In this document: one piece after another, positions 52,771 through 61,998 of the stretch
Position numbering within the stretch: the first letter of the stretch is position 1
Layout of the letters: the number at the start of each line of letters is the position of its first letter
From: Macrostomum hystrix
Taxonomy: Eukaryota > Platyhelminthes > Macrostomidae
Length of the DNA stretch: 64,000 nucleotides
Assembly (NCBI GenBank): GCA_950097015.1
Contig: CATNEN010000001.1
Location: 13,042,001-13,106,000 of the forward strand
Direction: 5' to 3'
Notes under the pieces: model-generated
Database searches by the model: none
Told to the model about the DNA's origin: nothing
The model's input: only the letters and a program-made list of their open reading frames with translations
Made by a program: the position numbers and the translations under genes

Positions 52771-55643
52771 ATGCCAATGAGATGCTGCATACCAAAATGT
52801 AGAGGCAACCATGCTAGTGAATCTGATAAGGTTTCAGTCTATGGTTTCCCTACTAACCTGGATGATCTAAAGAGATGGAGCAATGCCCTTCCAAGTCAGA
52901 TTAAGGTATATCTATATATGTAGTCTTTAGGTTGTTACATTTGAAGGATTTAAATTATTTGGTCTATTGAACCTCTCAATTCACCTAACTTACAGACAGT
53001 TACCAAATTCATGGGCATATGCCAGCGTCATTGGCCTAAAGATGTGCCCATGCTAAAAGTGAAGCGCTTTACTCGACCTGCTGTTCCTCCATCTATATTC
53101 CCCAATGTATTGAAGAGCTCCTTGAGGCAGACTCTTTCAAGTGAGTATGCCACAAGTATTATTCTTTTTTCTCTGCATACTATGCAATATGCATGTCACA
53201 TGGACAAATCTCTCACTATTGTGCCTATCTTCAGAGGTATCCCGAAATGCTGCAAAACGTGGAGTTTTGCTTGCCAAACGAACAGAGCTTCCTGATGAAC
53301 TTGAGAAGTTCAATGCTGGTGACAAGATCTGCTCGTACAATGATTTGGCCAACACTGCTGGCCTTCTCGAGTTTGTTGAAAATCATGGGTGGCTTGTCCA
53401 GCGGGAAGAAGCAAAGCTTCACTTCATTATTATTCGGGACCTGACAATTGAATTTTCTGTGACAGTTCGAGATGACCTCACTGTCTCGGCACATCGGAGG
53501 AACACATCGATTCCAGTACACGACCTACTTGGATTTCAACACCGCTTGGAACGCCTCAGCCAGTTGGAGGCCATTGTCAATCGTGTCAGACAAGCTAGTA
53601 TCGTTGTGACTGATGAGATATCTAGTCATGTGACTGCGATGCAGGCTCTCAGTTGCGAATCTGGTGACTTTCGACAGCAGTTCCTTCTGCGCCAGTTGAA
53701 TCTAGGAACAAAACAGTCAACTGGACGGCGCTACTCGTCAGAGGACATTCCAACCGCTGCTAGATTGCTTTTTGCAGGGAGGCATGCGTATCGCACCTTG
53801 CGAGACATAATATCAGTACCACATGAAGTTACTATACAACGTCATCTGGGAGGCCTTGGTACAATAGCCAGCGATGAGGACTGTCGGTTGATCGTGCAGG
53901 CTCAATTTGAACGTGCCACGACCTCACAGAGATGCTGCTCCATCATTTTCGACGAGGTTTATGTGCTGCCCTCAGTTAGACTTCGCGGCTGCCATCTGGT
54001 TGGCTACGCTGAGGACGACCCAACAAAGCTGGCTCGCACAGTTTTGGCTATCATGGTCAGACCGCTCATGGGTGCAGCTTCATTTGTGGCCAGGCTTGTG
54101 CCCATCTACAGTCTCAAGCATGACTTTCTTCACATTCAACTAACGCGTCTCATTTCAATTATTCACGCATGTGAGGGAACAGTGATCAATCTCATATGCG
54201 ACAATCACTTCGTAAACCGCAATTGTTTTGAGCTGTTTCAGCCTGACCCATCTGAGCCTTGGAGGGCAGTGAATCCGGCTAACAACGAACTTCCCCTCTT
54301 TTTGCTGTATGACACTGTACATCTTTTAAAGAACATACGCAACAATTGGTTTACGCAAGCTTACGGTGAAGTGGAATTTCGTCTAACACCCGAATCAACA
54401 ACATTACGCGCAAGATGGAGCCACATTGTCGACATTGAGGAGCGTTGTCGAGGACATGTCGTCCGTCCTACAACACTGAGCGCCGTTGCCTGCAATCCAG
54501 CACTGATAGAACGCCAGGTGTCCCTAGTCTTAGATGTATTCCATGAGAAGACCGTCGCAGCTCTACGTGTTAGCGGATACTGCGATACTGCTGATTTCGT
54601 TAGTCGCGTAGTTGACTTTTGGAAAATTGTAAACGTGAAGACTCCAGAGTCACACATTCTCCTGAATGACGCCAGAAGAGCTCCAATTGCGTCGGACAAT
54701 TCACCAAACTTGATGTTTCTACTGCAATTTGCATGCATGATTGAGCAAATGCCAGGTGGGCGAGGTCCAGGGCGACCACGTTCTCTAACGACTGACACGC
54801 GGAAGGCCATCGTTCAGACTGCCAGAGGGCTGGTCGATCTCTCAAGACACCTGCTGTCACGCTATTCATTCACATACGTTCTTCTGGGTAAGAAAGTAAG
54901 ACAGTCAATGCTCTATTTAACTCGTAAAGTAAGTCTTTAAATTCGTTTCGATCTTCATTTCAATTTTATACACAGGTGCATTGCAGTCGGACCGACTCGA
55001 AGGCGAGTTTTCGATATATCGTCAAGGGCACGGCGGCTGTTATTTTATTTCAGTGGAGCAGATTCTACTTAGTGCCAAACTGCGTCGCATGCAACTGTAT
55101 TCTCAAATCAAAGGTGACGTTCCACAACACGCAAAAGCTGCCTGCTGCGATAGAAACCTTACAGATGACGAGATGGCGCGACTGGACGACTTGCCTACGA
55201 AGACCAGCAGTATCGCAGAGGAAGAGGGAGCAGCTATTTACTATATTTGCGGCTACATTTCGCGCAAGGCAAACGTAATGCAGACGGACGCATCATATGA
55301 CGCTGAGGAGACAAGTGACTACAACCCGTGTAGTGAATTTACGAATCTGCTTTCAAGAGGTAAGCTGCGCCAACCACCCGAGTGGCTAGTCGTCTTTGCC
55401 TCCATGTGCTACGTCCTGTTTTTGCAACTTGACTGTCGTTGTGCCAATCGTATGGTTCTGCTATTTTCCGCAGTCTTTGAGACGTACTTTGACATTCACA
55501 CCAGCGTCGATCTTGTATCTGACATATCGAGACGCCTAGCCAACTCATTTTTTAAAGGTCTAGTGCGACGTGAATCAGCATTGCCTCGCAGTCAAGTCAG
55601 CAGAAGTTCGCGCAGGCTGCAGAAACTGAGTCCCAATGTTTAA
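52771..55643 (+). CDS. P-element transposase with N-terminal THAP domain, four exons, intact
   Basis: DNA transposase of the P superfamily. Coding exons 52771-52905, 52996-53140, 53235-54887 and 54976-55643 have GT-AG borders and agreeing phases (0, 1, 1) and give 866 residues without a stop. The THAP zinc finger is at residues 1-81: Cys pair at 6 and 10, C54-x2-H57 and AVPPSIF at 74-80. A coiled/helical region and a DNA-binding linker follow. The RNase H-like catalytic core has IIFDEVYV (Asp 333) and LLYDTVHLLKNIRNNW (Asp 453), then the C-terminal signature SDRLEGEFSIYRQGHGG at about 650-666, just after the last intron, and a late acidic helix (EEEGAAIYYICGYI). These match the order in Drosophila P transposase and vertebrate THAP9. 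It is longer than the 751-residue Drosophila protein. The gene sits between intact terminal repeats, so the copy may be active. Confidence 0.93.
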
Positions 55644-55649
55644 AACCCA

Positions 55650-57438
55650 ATTAACAGTTTTTTCTATTTAAACCTGAAACACTTACCATACCATAAACCC
55701 AACAGGGACACAAAACCTGATCTAGCATTACCCCAAAGACATAAAATAATTTGTACCTGCGAAAACGACATCATTAGGTTAGCAGCTAACTATCCTATGG
55801 GAAGCACTTTTGGACTGCCTTCCTGGTGTTGCATTCCATACACATCCAACTGCTTGGTTAGTTAGAACAGGATGAGGGCTTGGGATAAGGGGAAGGGACA
55901 AAGAAATGGAAACTAATTTTCACTGAACAGGTCATTGTATTGTAATAACGTTTCTATCGTCAATATTTCCATTAAATAATAACATTTACTGTCTCAGTAG
56001 AAACAGACCCAAATTGTGAGATTAGCTATCAGAGTAAAACAAGTAAATCAGAACAGTTAATTATAAGGTATATAGGAAACTGTATATTAACTATAATAAA
56101 ATAATTAATGCAATAACTGATGATATAAATAGCATTTAAGAAGGGCCTACTACACATTAAGCTTCATTTTCTACAGCTACTCCTTGCCAACTAAGCCCCT
56201 CCCTTCAGGTGTCATGGAGTTTTCTCTTTGTGACTTATAATATAATTGGTATAATAAGTTGTGAGTTTTAGTATATTGGATATGTGCATTCCAGCAAACA
56301 TGTAGCAAATTTATCCCTTTTTTAAAGTTTAAGTGTTCTAGTTTTTTTCTTATTCTATGCCTCATTTTGTTATTATACACAACTACCAGTATATATGCCT
56401 GATTATACATCAGAGTTTTGAATCATTGTGTGTTTAAAGTTTGCATTTTTGTTTTTGCTTTTTCATATTTTAACTATCCATTTGTTGACAGTTTGTCATT
56501 AAAAGTTAATACACTTTATCAGTAGCATTATAGCTACCATCTACTTACTGAGTCTCAGTTCAAAGCACCATATTTACACATGTCTTCTAGTGCTGTCATT
56601 GTGTCAGTTTTTTTCCAAAATTGAAACTGAACTGCAAGTACAACTTTCACTGCAAAAAGTCTATGGGTGATTTGAAATGTCATCTTAACAACTTAAAGTT
56701 TGAAAAGCTTGAAATGGCACAAAACGTATACTACTATGTAATTTAATAGTTAGTGCCAATTTGAAATTTCAAGGTCTTCAAATAGGCCTATGTCTTCAAA
56801 TTGAGACAAGTACTAATTGTACTATATGCTGATAGGCCTACTCTAATAGAAAGGGAGTTACTGTATTATGTGTCAGAACTGGCATAAGATTGGAGTTGTT
56901 GGATTTAATATCCGCAATCTGGAAGAACTAAGTTGTAATCTAAGAGAACTAAGTCACATTTTTATAGAAAACTAAGTTGCACCAGAGCCTATATATCAGT
57001 ATACCTACCAGAGCATATATACTGATCCTAGCTATAATTACAATTTCTGTTTTTGTATGCAATTGCACCAAACATACTCGTAGTAATCAGATATTTGCAG
57101 AAATCTGAAAAATTACTTTATTTTAATAGCCATTGTTTATTTAAATACAATAGCTAGCATGTGATTCTATAGACTACATTAGAAAATGAGATATACATTA
57201 TATACATAGCTAGAAAGTTTAAGTTTAAGATGAATTAAATGTACAAATGGTGAGTGGAATGCCTCCTGTTGTTGCTTACTGAGCTATGTTTCTTGGTAGT
57301 AAGCTTCTTATAGCTGCAATCTATTCAGCTTAAAATTTGCTTACCAACAATAAACTATTAACTCAATTCCAGGCACAGCATGGGACTTCATGTACTCGTA
57401 GAATAAGATATACTTACCTACTATTTAATACTAACTAA
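55650..57438. other. P element 3' non-coding region before the nested element
   Basis: AT-rich without recognisable genes. A 77-codon minus frame at 56177-56410 has no domain. The length is unusual for the space between the transposase stop and the right end of a P element. Confidence 0.55.
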
Positions 57439-57446
57439 CTAACTAG

Positions 57447-58353
57447 TAGGGGTCCCAAATCCCGGACATTTTACAATCCCGGGATCCCGGACAAAAAAAT
57501 GACCCAATCCCAGAATCCCGGGCCAATCCCGGGATTGAACAAACAAATTTACCGGAAGCTTTCCATTGTCCAAAAAAACAAATTTCTCAACCAATTGAGC
57601 ATCATTTGGGTTTCTACTTTCCAGCTTTCACTGCATTGATAAAAGAGTTAAAGATGGTTCATATCACTTATCCTTGGTCACTTATTTCTTGTTGTCACAA
57701 TTGTCACATTCCTTCCTTCCATCGATGGATTTGATGCAATATATTTCCATCCATATTTCCATTTCCAAGTACATAGAATTGACATTTGATTTGATACTAT
57801 AGCAGTCAGCACGCAAGCTACTTTTTGTGGTCAGCAAAGTGGGCTCTCAGCAGGGCAAGCTTGGAGAGTGTCGTGTCGCTCAGCCCAAGGTCATGACTCA
57901 TGAGTCTTGGCTTTCTAATCCTTGTGCGATGTTCAGCAGTGTTCAGTGTTCACTATCCATGTACAGTTGTACATACATACTAAACAACACCCTCCTCACC
58001 CCTTGGATTAGAAGGTTAGAAATTAGAACTGCATACACTGCGCTGGTGCCTCTGCCCCCAACACAGACAACCTCACGCACACAGAGGCGCAGACTCAGCA
58101 GAACCCAGTCCCCACCCCACCCCACCCCCTTTTTCTGCCTCATTTCTTTTCCTTAGTTGCGGGCATTCGGCGTGGCCCGGGCCAGTGGGCCCAGTCACCC
58201 CAGTGTCCATCTAGGCCATCGGCCATCGCCATGTGAATTCCAATCCCGTGTTTACCGGGATCCCGGACCCCTAATCCCGGGATCTCGAACACTAACAAAA
58301 AGCCGGGATCCTGGGGATCCCGGGATCCCGGGATCCCGGGATTGGGACCCCTA
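57447..58353. mobile_element. Non-autonomous hAT element nested in the P element
   Basis: 907 bases starting TAGGGGTCCCAAATCCCGG and ending with CCGGGATTGGGACCCCTA, inverted ends flanked on both sides by the identical octamer CTAACTAG (57439-57446 and 58354-58361). An 8-bp duplication and TAGGGGTCCC ends fit the hAT superfamily. Subterminal sequence consists of clustered CCCGGGATCCCGGG motifs, self-complementary and dense, probably transposase-binding sites. The interior has frames up to 109 codons but no transposase, so it depends on a hAT enzyme elsewhere. Confidence 0.92.
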
Positions 58354-58491
58354 CTAACTAGTTACGACGAATTAAAACTGCAAAAAATATATTAGTTGGT
58401 TTTTGAGTTGATCAGCCATTAGGGCAGAGCTTCAATGCTTTCTATCTGTAGTGCATTTGCATTCTACTGTGGTTTGGTATATTCAAACTAA

Positions 58492-58723
58492 AATAATGAT
58501 AACACCAATTTGAAAAAATCTTATATGTCAATAGAGCAGAATGCGAAGCACAAAATATTCTAATTTGAATATTCTCTGACACTGTTAGGAGACACAATCA
58601 CTGTTTTAGTGTTGAAACATGTGAAATTTCCTATCTTCGTAGTGTATTTTTCTGGGAAAACCTGCCTTCAAAACTATTTCCATGAAACACGAGTGTAGCG
58701 TCCTACTACTTAAGTAGTCCTTG
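58492..58723 (-). repeat. P element right terminal inverted repeat
   Basis: 232 bases, reverse complement of 51592-51839. The outer 12 bases and an inner stretch of about 180 bases are nearly identical; differences are scattered single bases and two small gaps. Confidence 0.93.
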
Positions 58724-58731
58724 GAGAACTA

Positions 58732-61150
58732 TTATTTGCTGCCCCAAAATGATTATGGCTTTTTGCATGTCGTCTTTACTGTTATTCTATGTTAATATAC
58801 ACGAGGTGCAATTTTGGTTTGGGATATTTATAAACAGTGTAGTATCATTAGTATCATTCGTTTTTTACAAATTACATCAAAATGGCACAAATGTCCAAAT
58901 CCCACTCCCAATATCGAGAGGTACAGCAAAGACTAAGTAGAATAGGTAGGCGTATCCAAATCAAGCATTTGAATATCATAAGACTTTAATCTCATATGCT
59001 CTTGTCTCAGAAGTATATTCTTACTTTTTTTTTATAACCTCGCCTTCAAATATATTGGATATATCTTGTTTTAAAAGATATTTTGGGAAAGTTGCCAATA
59101 TTCTAAATAGCCTTTGTCTTGTTTCTTCAAGCCAAAACTTCTGGTGGCAGCAACTTAATCCTAAATTATAGAACAGAGAGAGGAAGTCGATCAGGTTGAG
59201 TTTCCCTGGTATGCTTAGCTGGTATACCAAATTGCCTTGACCACTATTGGAAGTATATTAGATAGATTAAAACCAGCGCTTACTCAAAGCGGACACTGTC
59301 AATTTAGTCTCTTAATTTAATCCAATTTAAATAAATTGGTGGCCACTTAGGCATGTCGCAAACTCTTGAAACATCTATCTGACACTTTGGGGTTCAGAGC
59401 AGTATTGATAGACTCGGGTCTATCTGCCAATATAATCATTTAAGAACATAGGGCTTATAATTTATGTAAGCAACTAATAGCTAAATCACTAGATCTTTAG
59501 TGGGCCACTTGTCTCTTAGTATATGAGACTTAGTGGCACCAAACCCAAAACAAAATTGGCTTACATAGTAACATATCAGCAGAGGTAGACAGCAAAAAGA
59601 GGCCTACAACACATAACTGATAATAAATGTAGACTGATAATATATGCTAGGCCTACTATAAAGTAATTTAAGTTATGTAGTATATATAAGAAGTGTTATA
59701 CTATACTAGATGAAAATATATAAAAATTATTTTTATTTGAAGAGCCTTGCAAAATTTGTGAAAATTCATAATCGAGATTTCTGAATATCAACCAGACATC
59801 AATAGCTGATAAGGCTATATAATAAATAAGATAAAAACTACCACTGCCCGACTGTAGTCTATTGCAGTCTACTGAGAATTACAATTACAAACTTGCTGAG
59901 AACTCAACTGTAACCCCAAATGGCTTAAGTGAAAAAATGCTAGCAGGGACACATACCCTTAAATGAAAAATTTCAGATACAGTCATCAAAAGGCTCATAC
60001 TAATAAGTAAACATATTGCTAAATATATTTTGTTATGTAGCTCATATACTGCAATTTCATAAATTAGGCCTAATACAATTTAATAATTATATTTTCATTT
60101 TAAATCTATAATAAAATTTTTCTGGACACCCTAAGAAATAACAAAGTAGGCACATCAGTAGCTTCAAAAACAACTTTATTCCACAAAGGTATAAAGCGGT
60201 AAAGTGAAATGAAAAAGTTCATAGAGTAGGCCTAAGCAGAACAAAGTCAGGCCCTTTTGTTAGGCCTATGTCAAATCAGTTTAGTTCTGATCATTACTAT
60301 CATACATGCATACAACACCCGGCCGACCCGGCCAAACCAATCGACCAAGTGCAAAAAAATCAAAGGGGGGACCAAGGGACAAAAAAGGAAGGCGTGAAGA
60401 AAAGGAAAAAGGGGAGAGAAAAAGAGCAAATGAGAGCAAACTAAGTGGTAAATAGAGCAATGAAACGAACTAAGTCGCAAATGAGAGCAAAAACTAAGTC
60501 GCAAGGCCGGCTAAGATTTGGGAGGTTGCGCATGTATGATTACTATACCTATTCTCTTTTTGAAGTTACCTTTACACTTTTTCGACACCTGATGCACAGT
60601 AAGTGTATATATATGTATTGCAGTTGCAGAGATACAGCACAGCTCAAAGCGCAAGGCAGGCATAAACAATTTATGAATTGTAAGATGTATCAACTCAAAT
60701 CTTTATATTTGTTTATTACTTGCTTGTTGTTCTAAGACTGTCAAGTTTCTTGCGATTTGTTGGACAGAGCCAGAGTGTTAGTTTTATCAGGAGTATAAAT
60801 CGAATATGCATCGCTGCGAGTCTGCGACGTATGTTAACTACGACTACAGAGGCGAAGCGGCCTGATAATTCCTGATGTTTCCTGCGGAAACACTGCTTGC
60901 GGAAATACCGCCCAAAGTATGTATTTATTGTACACGGGCGGTGTAGAGCCTGCCCGGTGTAGCTCATTCGTATGAGCTACACTACTCTCTGGGCGGTGTA
61001 GAGCGGATTTGCATTAGCATGGCGGCGTACATTAAGCAGAACGGGAGAACGGACCCATAGGATACTAAGCAGAAGATGAGAGGTGATTGTGGAGGCGCAC
61101 TCTTGGTTAGGTGAGAGAGCAGCAGAACTCACATTACTTGCTCACTTGGT
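58732..61150. other. AT-rich intergenic region
   Basis: No gene seen. Frames of 60-96 codons (58749-58940, 59021-59230, 60445-60735) lack domains. A short GC-richer part at 60300-60360 and 60840-61020 includes a perfect palindrome listed separately. Confidence 0.5.
60957..60982. repeat. Perfect 11-bp inverted repeat with 4-base loop
   Basis: GTGTAGCTCAT, loop TCGT, ATGAGCTACAC. GCCCGGTGTAG/GGGCGGTGTAGAG variants recur on both sides (60937 and 60998), so the hairpin sits in a small cluster of related words. Confidence 0.8.
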
Positions 61151-61159
61151 ACATGCCTA

Positions 61160-61576
61160 GGTCCCAGGTCATTTCAGTGACAAGACATTTCGGTGACAGT
61201 CATTTTGGTGACAGAATTGGTCAGTTCGGTGACAACTATTTTTGCACCTAAATATGCTAAAAAACAGCCTTCCATTTTAACTATGCACACTTATAAAGTA
61301 TTAATTAAATAATGCTATAAGTAATAATAAGAAGCTGCATCGCTCTGATCAAGTCTGGGTTTTACTTTAAATGAGTTTAATTATTTAATTATTTAATAAG
61401 TAGTCAATAGTTCAATAGTTATTCGTTCCTAATAAAATGTGTATAATAATCTTTTTTCAAGTTTTGGATTGACAAGGCGAGTGCAGCTGCTGGATCGTGG
61501 AAGGCTGTTTTCTCAGCATATTTAGGTCTGACTAATTGTGTCACCGAAATGACTGTCACCGAAATGACCTGGGACC
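61160..61576. mobile_element. MITE with GGTCCCAGGTCATTTC inverted ends
   Basis: 417 bases beginning GGTCCCAGGTCATTTCAGTG and ending with the inverse CACCGAAATGACCTGGGACC. The ends are built of tandem 13-18 bp units with the core CATTTCGGTGACA (three on the left, two inverted on the right). Flanks CATGCCTA (61152-61159) and CATGCCTT (61577-61584) match at 7 of 8 bases, as for an aged 8-bp hAT duplication. The interior is AT-rich and non-coding. Confidence 0.8.
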
Positions 61577-61653
61577 CATGCCTTTATACAAGCGTCCTAC
61601 TTTTTAGTAGCCTCTTTTGCTGGTCTATCATGTTTTCCGTTTCACCTTCATAT

Positions 61654-61960
61654 TGTTGAAAAGTTATTGTATACCTGTTCTAACCTGTCCGCGGAACTGT
61701 TCAGTTTTATCCATGCATTGATTTCTGAGAAAGCTGTCGGATTCATCTGGCAATCCTCCACGTTAATTCAAGCTTGCCCTACTGCGCTAAATTTAGCTCC
61801 TTGTTACACCTTGTTTACCCATAGACACCCCCAGCCTCAACTGTACTCTTAAATTAAATACAAAGTCGCCCAGCCGTTCCCCAAAAGAAACTACACACAC
61901 GTAGTTCGTTCTAGCAACTTAAGCTTAACATAAAGCCTTTGTCTCAGTCAGTTGACGACA
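61654..61960 (+). repeat. Candidate 5' LTR of a BEL/Pao retrotransposon
   Basis: About 307 bases with TGTTGAAAAG at the start and TTGACGACA at the end, immediately upstream of a primer-binding-like site and the Gag frame. The 3' LTR lies outside the window, so the left border is inferred from the TG start and typical BEL/Pao LTR length. Confidence 0.6.
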
Positions 61961-61962
61961 AA

Positions 61963-61979
61963 TTGGTAGCAGAGCGTGG
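61963..61979 (+). promoter_or_regulatory. Primer-binding site for minus-strand synthesis
   Basis: TTGGTAGCAGAGCGTGG begins two bases after the LTR. TGGTAGCAGAGC matches the complement of a tRNA 3' end (CCA preceded by acceptor-stem bases) as expected for LTR retrotransposons. Confidence 0.6.
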
Positions 61980-61998
61980 TTTGTTTGGCACCAAGGCA

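Larger units (their letters stand above)
51592..58723 (+). mobile_element. Full-length P element with 8-bp target duplication
   Basis: The element starts CAAGGACTACTC and ends with the inverse GTAGTCCTTG. It is flanked on the left (51584-51591) and right (58724-58731) by the identical octamer GAGAACTA. P elements make 8-bp duplications, so both the class and the borders are supported by the sequence itself. It carries terminal inverted repeats of about 240 bases and an uninterrupted four-exon THAP/P transposase. Its 3' non-coding part holds a nested hAT element. The matching duplication and intact gene suggest recent insertion and possible autonomy. Confidence 0.95.

Noticed and set aside
57827-58156. 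109-codon frame inside the nested hAT element
   Set aside because: No transposase motif; low-complexity Thr/Pro/Arg sequence. The element is non-autonomous.
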